Shown here: one piece after another, positions 28,043 through 36,206 of the stretch | Position numbering within the stretch: the stretch's first letter is position 1 | Layout: each line of letters begins with the position of its first letter | Assembly: GCF_019711375.1 (NCBI RefSeq) | Contig: NZ_CP081295.1 | Location: forward strand, 1,116,001-1,180,000 | Source: Qipengyuania aurantiaca | GTDB taxonomy: Bacteria > Pseudomonadota > Alphaproteobacteria > Sphingomonadales > Sphingomonadaceae | Reading direction: 5' to 3' | Length of the DNA stretch: 64,000 nucleotides | Made by a program: the position numbers and the translations under genes | The notes under the pieces: model-generated | Database searches by the model: none | Told to the model about the DNA's origin: nothing | The model's input: the letters and a program-made list of their open reading frames with translations, nothing else

Positions 28043-28968
28043 ATCTGCGAAGGGTCGCTCCGTTTCTCTTTCTCGCTGCGAGCGCCTGTTCGGTGGCAAC
28101 ACCGCAGGCCGATATCATGACCGCTCCGGTGGCGGAGGAAGCTGTGGAGGCCCCGGAGGCTGCCAAGCCTGAACCGGTGGCGGCGGCACCGGCTCCCGTT
28201 CGAACGGTGGACCTGACTATTACGCTGGAAGACAGCGCGCTGACGCAGGGTGGTTGGGTGCGCGGGACGGTGCCCGCAGGCACGCAGAGCGCGATGATCG
28301 GCGACACGCCGGTCACATTCGACGAAGACGGCAATTTCTTCGCCGCCTTCGACCGGGACGCGCCATCCTCGCTCCTGCTGACGGCAGAGCACGAAATTGG
28401 TCGCAGCCTCGTCCAACCGCTCGCCATTGCCCCGCGCGCATGGGACATCGAGCGCGTCAATGTCGCCAAGGGCACCGGTGGCGGCGGCGAGGCGTGGTGG
28501 GCCAAGCGCGAGCCGGAATGGCTGGCGATCAAGGAAGCGCGCGAGCGGGAGACGGGCGCGCAAGGGTGGCGGCAGGAGTTCATCTGGCCGGTCACCGGAC
28601 GCATATCAGGCCGGTTCGGGCGCCAGCGCATCTATCGCGGCGAGCCGGGCAGCTACCATTCGGGAATCGACATCGCGCCGGGTGACGGCACGCCCTTCGT
28701 CGCTCCTGCCGATGGAGTCGTGGTCCTCGCCCGGACCGGTTTCAGCCTTGAGGGCGGGATCATCATCCTCGACCACGGCGCAGGCCTCAACAGCGCCTTC
28801 ATCCACCTCTCGCAGCTTTCGGTCAGCGAGGGCGAGACGGTCCGGCAGGGCCAGAAGCTCGGCAATGTCGGGGCCTCGGGCCGCGCGACCGGGCCGCATC
28901 TTCACTGGAGCCTTGTGTGGAAGGACAATCGCCTCGATCCGCTCCTTTTCCTGCCGCCCATGCCATGA
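28039..28968 (+). CDS. M23 (LytM) peptidase-domain lipoprotein
   Basis: A 309-residue envelope protein. The GTG start is followed by a short signal ending FLAASACS (lipobox-like, Cys17). The LytM domain occupies about residues 190-305: HSGIDIAPGDGTPFVAPADG carries the first zinc ligands (H, D), and HLHW near the end carries the last. The matching histidine region FIHLSQLSV is present, so it can be an active D,D-endopeptidase cutting peptidoglycan cross-links or an activator of amidases. The middle (60-180) is a beta-rich domain of unknown role. It overlaps DUF2093. Confidence 0.88.
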   Translation: MNLRRVAPFLFLAASACSVATPQADIMTAPVAEEAVEAPEAAKPEPVAAAPAPVRTVDLTITLEDSALTQGGWVRGTVPAGTQSAMIGDTPVTFDEDGNFFAAFDRDAPSSLLLTAEHEIGRSLVQPLAIAPRAWDIERVNVAKGTGGGGEAWWAKREPEWLAIKEARERETGAQGWRQEFIWPVTGRISGRFGRQRIYRGEPGSYHSGIDIAPGDGTPFVAPADGVVVLARTGFSLEGGIIILDHGAGLNSAFIHLSQLSVSEGETVRQGQKLGNVGASGRATGPHLHWSLVWKDNRLDPLLFLPPMP

Positions 28969-29013
28969 CGCGGCTTTCGCTCAGGGTAGCGACAGACTAG
29001 CAGCGCCACGGCG

Positions 29014-30018
29014 ATGCCCGTGAAACGCAAAACCCTTGCCCTCCTGGTCGCGCTCGGCCTTGCGCCCGGTACCTTCGTGCGCAGCGAACCCGCGCCGCCC
29101 GATTACACCTCTCCGGTGACGATCGAGCGCCTCGACGTGGAGCGACTGCGGTCGGGCCCGCTGGTGCTTGACGGCGCGTGGGAGCTCTCGAGCGAGAACG
29201 ACCATTTCGGCGGGTATTCGGCGCTGGTTATGCGACCGGAGGGGGAATTCCTCGCCGGGAGCGACGCCGGGCGGCTGATGCACCTGCCCCGGCCCGACCG
29301 TTCGGATGCGCCTCCGCGGCTCGACAAGTTCCTCAATTTCGAACGCGCCGACAAGACTCATGTGGACTTGGAATCGCTCACCATCGACCCAGCGACCGGC
29401 ACGGTCTGGGCCGGTCTGGAATGGGCGCAGCAGATCATCCGCTTCGGGCCGAAACTGCGCCCGCAAAGCCAGGTCCGCCCGCCGGAGATGAAGGATTGGG
29501 GCAGCAATTCGGGCCCCGAATCGCTGGTGCGCCTCAGCGACGGGCGCTTCGTGGTGATCGAGGAGCATTCGCCCGGCCATGCGCGCCACGCGGCCCTCCT
29601 CTACCCCTCCGACCCGACCGAGGGTGCCGAGCCGATCCCCTTCACCTTCATGGGCCGCTCCGGTTTCCGTCCCTCCGACGCCGCCGTGTTGCCCAATGGC
29701 AAGATCGTGGTGCTGATGCGTGGGCTGGAGCTATGGCTGCCGCCACGCTTTCCTGCCCTGCTCCTGATTCTCGATCCCGCGGATATCGAGGCGGAGGCGG
29801 AGGTGGAGAGCCGCTTCCTCGCGCGGATCGAAGACCCATTCCCCAGCGACAATTACGAGGGCCTCGCCGTGGTCGACGAGCGTGACGGCAGCTGGAGCCT
29901 GTGGCTGATCTCGGACGACAATTTCGCAAGTTACCAGCATACCTACCTGCTCAAGCTGCGCTGGGATCTGCGGCAGAAGGCGGGCGGCAAGCAGGCACGG
30001 CAAAAGGCGCGCAGGTAA
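29014..30018 (+). CDS. Esterase-like activity of phytase family protein, secreted
   Basis: A 334-residue beta-propeller-like protein. Residues 1-24 (MPVKRKTLALLVALGLAPGT) are a signal peptide. The family patterns are PFPSDNYEGLAVVDERDGSW and LWLISDDNFASYQHTYLLKL at the C-terminal side, and SNSGPESLVRLSDGRFVVIE in the middle. Substrate and activity are not known for most members; the family name comes from weak esterase activity. It follows the M23 gene after 45 bases on the same strand. A hairpin spans its stop codon. Confidence 0.85.
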   Translation: MPVKRKTLALLVALGLAPGTFVRSEPAPPDYTSPVTIERLDVERLRSGPLVLDGAWELSSENDHFGGYSALVMRPEGEFLAGSDAGRLMHLPRPDRSDAPPRLDKFLNFERADKTHVDLESLTIDPATGTVWAGLEWAQQIIRFGPKLRPQSQVRPPEMKDWGSNSGPESLVRLSDGRFVVIEEHSPGHARHAALLYPSDPTEGAEPIPFTFMGRSGFRPSDAAVLPNGKIVVLMRGLELWLPPRFPALLLILDPADIEAEAEVESRFLARIEDPFPSDNYEGLAVVDERDGSWSLWLISDDNFASYQHTYLLKLRWDLRQKAGGKQARQKARR

Positions 30019-30033
30019 GCCCCGCGCGCCTTT
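30003..30033. terminator. Possible bidirectional terminator overlapping a stop codon
   Basis: AAAGGCGCGC (30003-30012) pairs with GCGCGCCTTT (30024-30033), placing the phytase-like gene's stop in the loop. The symmetrical A and T runs suit the convergent rpmB as well. The T runs are only three bases, so termination is moderate at best. Confidence 0.45.
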
Positions 30034-30075
30034 CGCGTGATCGATTGAGAACCGACGCCGAAGCGCCGCCAGACC

Positions 30076-30363
30076 TTAGGAGGCGGCGGCAGCCTTCTTC
30101 AGCTCGCGCTTTACCTTGAGCGCATTGGCCGACAGCTTCTCGTCGCTGGTCTTCATCAGCCAGTTGTCGAGGCCGCCATTGTGCTCGACCGAACGCAGGC
30201 CCTGCGTCGAAACGCGGAACTTGAAGCTGCGGTCCAGCTTCTCGCTCATCAGCGTGACGTTCTGCAGGTTGGGCAGGAAGACGCGCTTGGTCTTGTTGTT
30301 GGCGTGGCTCACATTGTTGCCGACCTGGCGGCCCTTGCCGGTGAGTTCGCAAATACGCGACAT
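30076..30363 (-). CDS. rpmB: 50S ribosomal protein L28
   Basis: Ribosomal large-subunit protein. The ATG at 30363 gives 95 residues, [20 protein letters not shown], a standard L28 start, with [17 protein letters not shown] following. Only one cysteine of the zinc-ribbon variant is present, so this is probably the C-minus form. It is a single gene, divergent from tadA (159 bases of upstream sequence). Confidence 0.97.
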   Translation of the reverse strand: MSRICELTGKGRQVGNNVSHANNKTKRVFLPNLQNVTLMSEKLDRSFKFRVSTQGLRSVEHNGGLDNWLMKTSDEKLSANALKVKRELKKAAAAS

Positions 30364-30522
30364 GATAAGTCTCTTCGTTCGAATGGGCGGGGCGAGTTCC
30401 CGTGACCGCGTGTGGGCGGGTCGGGGGCTCATTATTCCCGGAAAGCGGCGCGCATAGCGGTGAGGGTGCGAATCGTCAAGCGCGTTGCGCGCCGGCCCGC
30501 CGGGGGCTAGCGAGGCGCTGGT

Positions 30523-30978
30523 ATGGCTTCCTGGACCCTCCCGCAACCCATGAAACGCGCGCTCGAACTAGCGCAAGCGAGCGCGGCGGCGGGCGAGGTG
30601 CCTGTTGGCGCCGTGATTACGCGCGACGGGGCGATCATCGCCGAGGCGCACAACACCCCGCGCGAGACCTGCGACCCCACCGCCCACGCCGAAATCCTCG
30701 CGATTCGCCGCGCGGCCGAAGCGCTGGGGCAGGAACGCCTCAACGACTGCGAGCTATGGGTCACGCTGGAACCTTGCGCCATGTGCGCCGGAGCCATCGT
30801 CCATGCGCGGTTGGCCAAGGTCTATTACGGCGCGAGCGACCCCAAGGGCGGCGCGGTGGAGCACGGCGCAAGAGTCTTCGAGCAGGAGCAATGCCTGCAC
30901 AAGCCTGAGGTCTACGCGGGGCTGGGCGAGGAAAAGGCGGCGGATATGCTGCGCGAGTTTTTTCGGGAGCGGCGGTAA
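30523..30978 (+). CDS. tadA: tRNA adenosine(34) deaminase
   Basis: Converts A34 to inosine in the tRNA-Arg(ACG) anticodon, an essential step. The 151-residue cytidine-deaminase-fold protein has the zinc and proton-shuttle motif [12 protein letters not shown] and [10 protein letters not shown] for the other two zinc ligands; [11 protein letters not shown] is the TadA tRNA-binding loop. Start ATG at 30523. Confidence 0.96.
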   Translation: MASWTLPQPMKRALELAQASAAAGEVPVGAVITRDGAIIAEAHNTPRETCDPTAHAEILAIRRAAEALGQERLNDCELWVTLEPCAMCAGAIVHARLAKVYYGASDPKGGAVEHGARVFEQEQCLHKPEVYAGLGEEKAADMLREFFRERR

Positions 30979-31013
30979 GCTGGCGCCGCGGCTGACGACC
31001 TGATTGCAGAAGT

Positions 31014-31316
31014 TCAGCGCCTTAATCCTTCCACGTAGAAGCGGAGTTCCTCAGCGACTGTCATGGCTCGCTCGCGAAGTCCAGGCATCGCGCTGAGTCC
31101 CATATGCTCGGTTTCAATTTGGACAAGGTATTCAGCAACATCGGCATTTGATTGCCCATTCCAAAGTTTCGCAGCTGCGTGAAGCAAGTAGCAATCGTAT
31201 TCGTCTGCGGCCTCCTTAGGCCAGCTGCCATTTGGCCCAGCAATCCCAATAGGGTCCCAGTGCCCCCATCCAATATCGCGCAGACATGAAAGCTTGAAAG
31301 TCGGAACGGCATTCAT
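31014..31316 (-). CDS. Uncharacterised protein, DUF1871-like
   Basis: A 100-residue helical protein. The stretch WGHWDPIGIAGPNGSWPKEA followed by ADEYDCYLLHAAAKLWNG recalls the DUF1871 pattern (WDPIG, then DEYDxY) by eye; function is unknown for that family. GC is lower than its neighbours. It stands alone, with tadA convergent on one side and the RNase T2 stop 61 bases upstream. Confidence 0.6.
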   Translation of the reverse strand: MNAVPTFKLSCLRDIGWGHWDPIGIAGPNGSWPKEAADEYDCYLLHAAAKLWNGQSNADVAEYLVQIETEHMGLSAMPGLRERAMTVAEELRFYVEGLRR

Positions 31317-31376
31317 TGTTCTAGTATACTTTGGATTAGGGAGATTTTCACACGATAGCCGACATCGGCAAGCTTG

Positions 31377-32093
31377 CTACAAGCCCCGCCAGATCTTCGC
31401 CGCCTCGCCATCGCCCGCACCGAAGCGCCGCCGGTCGCAGGCCTTGGGCATGAAGCGCGTGTCGTAGCAGAGCCGCAGTTCTTCCAGCCAGCCCTTGCGG
31501 TCCAAGTGGACGCCGATAGCTTCGGGAAACCAGCCGGGGTTCGCGTCGGCGAGGCGGGTGCGGATGGTGCCGGCGGTGAGGTCGTCCTCGCGGCTGATCC
31601 GCACGAAATCGGGCCAGCGCAGGCCATTGTAGAGGATACGGGTGACCTTGAGATAAGTCGCGGGCGCGTTGGCCATGCAGGTGCCGTGCTTTTCCCACTG
31701 CCGAGTGACGAGCGCGGCGTCGGGGCTGATGCAAAGGTTCTTGCGCAGATCGACCGCGCTCATGTCGCGGCCCCCGCACCATTGCGGCCAGCCTCCCCTG
31801 CTTTCGGGCCAAAGGCCGTGGACGGTGAAGCCGAAGCGCCCCTCGCGGCCCGAGCATTGGCGCGCATGGCGGCGCTGGCTTTCGCGGAAGCGGCAGAATT
31901 CCGGCGCCCAGTTCAGCGCGAGCGTGTAGCCGGCCACCGGCAGGCGGCGCGGCGCCTTGGTCGCAACACGCGGAACCTCAACACTGCGCGGTAGGCTGCA
32001 TTGATAGGCTTGTGCGGAGGCCGCAACCGGCAGGGCCTCGGCGCATGCGACTGCGGCGGCGAAAGCTCTACGGATCGCTGCGCAGCGCCGCAT
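31377..32093 (-). CDS. Secreted ribonuclease T2
   Basis: Acid-type endoribonuclease, exported. The ATG at 32093 gives 238 residues with a signal peptide (AAAVACAEALPVAASAQA, cleavage about residue 28). Both catalytic blocks are intact: CAS I in FTVHGLWPES and CAS II in QWEKHGTCM, supplying the His, Glu, Lys and His residues. Six or more cysteines fit the usual disulfides. Its start overlaps the 3' end of the upstream membrane-protein gene by 26 bases, so the two are coupled. Confidence 0.93.
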   Translation of the reverse strand: MRRCAAIRRAFAAAVACAEALPVAASAQAYQCSLPRSVEVPRVATKAPRRLPVAGYTLALNWAPEFCRFRESQRRHARQCSGREGRFGFTVHGLWPESRGGWPQWCGGRDMSAVDLRKNLCISPDAALVTRQWEKHGTCMANAPATYLKVTRILYNGLRWPDFVRISREDDLTAGTIRTRLADANPGWFPEAIGVHLDRKGWLEELRLCYDTRFMPKACDRRRFGAGDGEAAKIWRGL

Positions 32094-32490
32094 CGTCCCC
32101 CCGGAACCACGCGTTCGCTGGTGGCAGGAAGCTGAAGACGATCGCCGCCGCCTGCAGCACCAGCGATGCGGCTGCGACGATAACGCCTCTGCCACGGTCG
32201 TCGGACAGAGCGGTGACGATCGGCCATGCCTGCCAGATGAGGAAAGCGACGAGTAGGTAGCGCACGAAACCGATCCGTAGCCGCGCGGCCATGAACCACA
32301 GGACCAGCATGATACCGACTACGAAGGCAATGCTGGCCACCAGCAGCGTGTCGGGATCGAGCCCGCGGCGCACCAGATCGCCCGCCGCGCTCTCGCGCAT
32401 CGCGGCGTAATCGCGCACGGCGTTGGCGAGGACCAGCGCAATCGCGCCGAAGTAAAGCAGTTCGAATGTACGGATAGCCTTGGGCCGCAT
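32068..32490 (-). CDS. Small membrane protein with four hydrophobic segments
   Basis: A 140-residue protein from the ATG at 32490, which has a strong GGAGGAGG just upstream. Four hydrophobic segments are visible (LLYFGAIALVLANAV, LLVASIAFVVGIMLVLWF, YLLVAFLIWQAWPIVTAL, VIVAAASLVLQAAAIVFSFL), so it is an inner-membrane protein of unknown role. It overlaps the RNase T2 gene by 26 bases and lies 38 bases after the nadC-side intergenic start. Confidence 0.75.
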   Translation of the reverse strand: MRPKAIRTFELLYFGAIALVLANAVRDYAAMRESAAGDLVRRGLDPDTLLVASIAFVVGIMLVLWFMAARLRIGFVRYLLVAFLIWQAWPIVTALSDDRGRGVIVAAASLVLQAAAIVFSFLPPANAWFRGDDAALRSDP

Positions 32491-32528
32491 GGCCACCTCC
32501 TCCCTGTCCCCACGTCTTTTGATAAGAT

Positions 32529-33389
32529 CTAGAGAGGGGTGAAGTCCAGCCCGATATCCGCCGCAGGCGCGCTCTGGGTCAATCTGCCCACGGAAACGTA
32601 ATCGACGCCGGTCGCAGCCTTGGCCCGGATGGTGTCGAGATTGATTCCGCCGCTTGCCTCGGTCGGGACGCGCCCGGCGACGAGCGCGACCGCTTCGCGC
32701 AAGGTGTCGGGCTCCATATTGTCGAGCAGGAGGCGGGTGGCGCCGGCTTCCAGCGCGGGTTCGATCTGGTCGATCCGGTCGACCTCGCAAATGATGTCCT
32801 TCACCCCGGCCTCGACCGCACGGCGTACGGCCTCGCCGACGCTTCCGGCGACGAGGACGTGGTTGTCCTTGATCATGGCGGCATCCCACAGGCCCATGCG
32901 GTGGTTCGCCCCGCCGCCCATGCGCACGGCGTATTTCTCGAGGTGGCGCAGGCCCGGAATGGTCTTGCGCGTGTCGAGCAGCGTGCAGTCGGGATTATCC
33001 ATCGCGGAGACATATTCGGCGACCATGGTGGCGATTCCCGAGAGGTGCTGGACCGTGTTGAGCGCCGCGCGTTCGGCAGTGAGCATGGCGCGCGCGTTGC
33101 CTTCGAGGCGCATGAGGTCGGTCCCGGCGGATACCTGCGCCCCTTCCTCGACGAGGATGTCGATGGCCATGTCCGGGTCGAGCGCGCGGAAGAATGCCTC
33201 GGCCACTGGAAGCCCCGCGACGTGGATTGCATCGCGCGTGTCCATGACGCCCGAAAAGCGCGCATCGGCGGGGATGACGCTTTCGCTGGTGACATCCTTG
33301 CCGCCGCCGGGAAGGCCCTCGCCGAGGTCCTCCGCCAGCGTATCGCGAACGAATGCGTCGAGGTCGAAGCCTGTTAGATTAAATGCCAC
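32529..33389 (-). CDS. nadC: Nicotinate-nucleotide pyrophosphorylase (carboxylating)
   Basis: Makes nicotinate mononucleotide from quinolinate and PRPP in NAD synthesis. The GTG at 33389 gives 286 residues (VAFNLTGFDLDAFVRDTLAE); the frame runs on upstream, but that part only translates the palindromic repeat pair at 33398-33492 and is rejected. DTRKTIPGLRHLEKYAV and GGGANHRMGLWDAAMIKDNH are the phosphoribosyl-binding signatures, and EASGGINLDTIRAKA closes the barrel. No nadA or nadB is in the window. Confidence 0.94.
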   Translation of the reverse strand: MAFNLTGFDLDAFVRDTLAEDLGEGLPGGGKDVTSESVIPADARFSGVMDTRDAIHVAGLPVAEAFFRALDPDMAIDILVEEGAQVSAGTDLMRLEGNARAMLTAERAALNTVQHLSGIATMVAEYVSAMDNPDCTLLDTRKTIPGLRHLEKYAVRMGGGANHRMGLWDAAMIKDNHVLVAGSVGEAVRRAVEAGVKDIICEVDRIDQIEPALEAGATRLLLDNMEPDTLREAVALVAGRVPTEASGGINLDTIRAKAATGVDYVSVGRLTQSAPAADIGLDFTPL

Positions 33390-33397
33390 ACCGAATT

Positions 33398-33492
33398 CCG
33401 TTCGCCCTGAGCCTGTCGAAGGGCCGTTCTTTTTCTTTGAGCACGGCACTGGAAGTGAAGTGCAGGGCTTCGACAGGCTCAGCCCGAACGGG
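33398..33492. repeat. Inverted pair of REP-like palindromic repeats
   Basis: Left arm 33398-33424 (CCGTTCGCCCTGAGCCTGTC onwards) and right arm 33465-33492 (GGGCTTCGACAGGCTCAGCC onwards) are near-perfect reverse complements, differing at a few pairs, and would form a long hairpin. This word family recurs between genes in many sphingomonads and other alphaproteobacteria as a dispersed repeat. It sits between the LytTR regulator and nadC and could limit read-through or stabilise transcripts. Confidence 0.75.
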
Positions 33493-33507
33493 TTGAGATA
33501 TTTGGTC

Positions 33508-34305
33508 CTAGTGCACGAACCTTGCGACGACGTCACGGTAGCTGCGCGACACCTTCACCTCCGCCCCACTATCGAGCACGAGGAAGCATTCGCCGTTCGT
33601 GTGCGGCTTAACCTGCCGGACCTGGTCGAGATTGACGATGGTCGAGCGGTGCACGCGCTGGAAGGTGCGCGGGTCGAGGCGGCGCTCGAGGTCCTTCATC
33701 GTCTCGCGCAGGATCAGCGAATTGTCGCCGGTATAGATGCACATATAGTCGCCCGCGGCTTCGATATGCTCGATCGTGTCGACCTCGACGCGGAAGATCT
33801 GGCCGCGGTCCTTCACATTGATGAGCTTTTCGTAGCGACCGGCGGCCTCGGCGTCCTCGCCCTCCATATCCTCGACCGCTTCAGGCGCCACTTCGGAGAG
33901 AACGCCGCGCAGGCGGTCGGCCTCGTCGCTGCTTTTCTTTTCGGCGAGGCGCTGGCGCACGCGTTCGATCGTGTCGGCGAGCTTGTCCTCGTCCACCGGC
34001 TTCATCAGGTAATTGACTGCATTCGCCTCGAAGGCGCGGATCGCGTGCTCCTGGAAGGCGGTGACGAAAACGAACAGCGGCGGGTCGATCTCCATGACGC
34101 CCTGGACGACGGAAAAACCGTCGAAACCGGGCATCTGGATGTCGAGGAAAACGAGGTCGGGCTTGAGCGTCTTGATCGCGCGGATCGCCTCGCGACCGTT
34201 CTGGCAGGTTTCGATCACCTCGACATCCTCGAAAGGCTCGAGCCGCAATTGCAGGCCCTGGATGGCGAGTTTCTCGTCGTCGACGAGGATCGTTCGAATA
34301 GTCAT
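33508..34305 (-). CDS. LytTR-family response regulator
   Basis: A 265-residue two-component regulator. The receiver domain (1-125) has the acidic pocket DD at 9-10, phosphoacceptor D55 in LVFLDIQMPG, and K in YLMKPVDEDK. An acidic linker (130-160) leads to a LytTR DNA-binding domain with DYMCIYTG, FQRVHRSTIVNLDQV and EVKVSRSYRDVV. It overlaps the histidine kinase gene by four bases (ATGA), so they form one signalling pair. The targets are not visible. Confidence 0.93.
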   Translation of the reverse strand: MTIRTILVDDEKLAIQGLQLRLEPFEDVEVIETCQNGREAIRAIKTLKPDLVFLDIQMPGFDGFSVVQGVMEIDPPLFVFVTAFQEHAIRAFEANAVNYLMKPVDEDKLADTIERVRQRLAEKKSSDEADRLRGVLSEVAPEAVEDMEGEDAEAAGRYEKLINVKDRGQIFRVEVDTIEHIEAAGDYMCIYTGDNSLILRETMKDLERRLDPRTFQRVHRSTIVNLDQVRQVKPHTNGECFLVLDSGAEVKVSRSYRDVVARFVH

Positions 34306-35519
34306 TTCGCGGTACTTACCTTCTGGGGGGACTTCACGGATGCAACGGTCGAGGGGCTGGAGGGTTTCGGCAGCGCTGTCTTCCCGTCTGCGGCAGAAAG
34401 CTCCGCCTCATCGGCGAATTCGTGGGGAATTTCGATCAACACGGTGAAACCGCCGCTTTCCGGGCTGCGGATTTCGAAACGGTGGTCGTCGCCATAGGCC
34501 TGCGCCAGCCGATCGCGGATATTGGCGAGGCCGACACCGGTCGAATCGCGGCGCTTGTGCGTGGCCATGACGGCGGGCAAGTCGTCCGCCATCCCGCCGA
34601 CGTCGACACCGGGGCCGGTATCGGAGACGGTGATCCTGAGCCGCGGCCCTACGATCTGCGCCAGCAACGAGATTTCCGCGCCCTCTTCCTGCGGGCTGAC
34701 CCCGTATTTGATCGCATTCTCGATTAGCGGCTGCAGCAGCATGGAAGGGATCTGCGCCTTGGACGCCCGTTCCTCGACGCGAAATTCGGTCTGGAGGCGT
34801 TCTTCGAACCGCATCCGTTCGATCTCGAGGTAGAGCTTCAACGTCTCTACCTCCTGCGCCACCGTGACCTTGCCCCCAGGTTGAGTGACGAGCGTGTGCC
34901 GCAGGAAGCTGGACAGCCGGGTCAGCATGGCGTTGGCAGGCTTGGTCTGGTTGAGCAGCACCAGCGTGCTGATCGAGTTGAGCGTGTTGAACAGGAAGTG
35001 CGGGTTGAGCTGGTAACGCAGCATGGCCAGCTGCGCGCTGGTTGCCTGCGCTTCCAGCCGCTCCAGCCGGTCGGCCTGCTGTTCGACCTGGAGGAAGAAA
35101 TTGATTGCGTAATAGAGCGCGGACCAGGCGCCGAGCAGGGTGAGGTCGAAGAAGTAGATGCCGATGAAGATGCGCACGAAGCCGGTTTCGGCCGTCGGGC
35201 GGGTGAGGCCGAGCACCCAGCTGTCGATGAAGGAATAGACGCCGACCGCGACCGCCAGCACCATCGCGGTGCCGCCCCATGTCACCAGCGGCTTCTGGCG
35301 AATGAGCTGGGCGTAGACGACCGAGAGGATGAGGCTGATCGAGAATCCCGTGATCGTGGCGATCAGGATGACGAACAGAAACTCGAGCGGCTGGCCGTTG
35401 GCAAAGGCCGACATGGCGCGCAGCACCGCGGTTCCGCCCCAGCCCGCCAGCTGGAGGTTCCAGAACGCCTGGTTCTTGTTGTCGAAGAACGGCGTCGGAT
35501 TAAGGGGCAACACAGCCAT
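34302..35519 (-). CDS. LytS/YehU-type sensor histidine kinase
   Basis: A 405-residue membrane kinase with about four transmembrane segments in residues 25-140, a short coiled coil (QQADRLERLEAQATSAQ) and a His_kinase domain with the phosphoacceptor H174 in QLNPHFLFNTLNSISTL. The ATPase lobe has PLIENAIKYG (N box), DTGPGVD (G1) and TGVGLANIRDRL (G2). There is no periplasmic sensor domain, so it probably senses the membrane itself. It is cotranscribed with the LytTR regulator; the HD gene is divergent from it by 75 bases. Confidence 0.92.
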   Translation of the reverse strand: MAVLPLNPTPFFDNKNQAFWNLQLAGWGGTAVLRAMSAFANGQPLEFLFVILIATITGFSISLILSVVYAQLIRQKPLVTWGGTAMVLAVAVGVYSFIDSWVLGLTRPTAETGFVRIFIGIYFFDLTLLGAWSALYYAINFFLQVEQQADRLERLEAQATSAQLAMLRYQLNPHFLFNTLNSISTLVLLNQTKPANAMLTRLSSFLRHTLVTQPGGKVTVAQEVETLKLYLEIERMRFEERLQTEFRVEERASKAQIPSMLLQPLIENAIKYGVSPQEEGAEISLLAQIVGPRLRITVSDTGPGVDVGGMADDLPAVMATHKRRDSTGVGLANIRDRLAQAYGDDHRFEIRSPESGGFTVLIEIPHEFADEAELSAADGKTALPKPSSPSTVASVKSPQKVSTAK

Positions 35520-35594
35520 CTGCAGAGCCTCCTAGCCCGATTGCACGCCGCTTTGCCAGCAGCTACTCTTGCCTGAGATAGTTGGAGAGAGCCG

Positions 35595-36203
35595 ATGAAC
35601 AAGCCGGAGAACCTGACCCACGCCATCATGGAGCGCGCAAAGTTCCGCGAAATGAAGGAAGGGACGAAGGAAGACTGGGCCATCATCGGCGCGGAATACC
35701 GCGCTTTCGCCAAGGACTTGCCCGATCGCGTGCTGGAGCATCTGAAGCTGCTGGACGGCGATTTCGGGGGGTTTCCCGTGTGCCGGCTCGAACATTCGCT
35801 CCAGACCGCGACTCGCGCCCATCGCGACGGGCGGGACGAGCAATATTCGGTCATGGCGCTGCTCCACGACATCGGCGATACGCTGGGAAGCTACAACCAC
35901 CCCGAGGTCGCCGCAGCGATCCTCAAGCCCTTCGTGACCGAGGAAATCCACTGGATATGCCAGAACCACGGCGCCTTCCAGGGCTACTATTACTTCCATC
36001 ACCTTGGCATGGACCGGGAGATCCGCGAGGAATTCCGCGACAACCCGCATTTCGATGCCTGCGCGGAGTTCTGCGAGAAATACGACCAGGCCGCCTTCGA
36101 TCCCGATTACGAGAGCGAGAGCCTCGAATTCTTCGAGCCGATGGTGCGCCGCGTGATGGCCCGTCCGCTCGCCTCGATGTACAAGGTAGCGGTCGAGGAA
36201 TAG
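35595..36203 (+). CDS. HD-domain protein resembling PhnZ-type diiron oxygenases
   Basis: A 202-residue HD-fold protein. Metal ligands are visible as H in CRLEHSLQTATRAH, HD in ALLHDIGDTLGSYNHPE, H in ICQNHGAF and D in EKYDQAAFDPDYES. The arrangement is closer to the PhnZ/MIOX-like mixed-valent diiron oxygenases than to HD phosphohydrolases, judged by the spacing alone. No phosphonate genes are nearby. GGAGAG lies eight bases before the ATG. It is convergent with the M48-PDZ gene, leaving three bases between stops. Confidence 0.75.
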   Translation: MNKPENLTHAIMERAKFREMKEGTKEDWAIIGAEYRAFAKDLPDRVLEHLKLLDGDFGGFPVCRLEHSLQTATRAHRDGRDEQYSVMALLHDIGDTLGSYNHPEVAAAILKPFVTEEIHWICQNHGAFQGYYYFHHLGMDREIREEFRDNPHFDACAEFCEKYDQAAFDPDYESESLEFFEPMVRRVMARPLASMYKVAVEE

Positions 36204-36206
36204 CGC

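Noticed and set aside
33390-33536. In-frame N-terminal extension of nadC (49 codons)
   Set aside because: It translates the palindromic repeat pair, a known source of false extensions; the GTG at 33389 begins the conserved NadC sequence.
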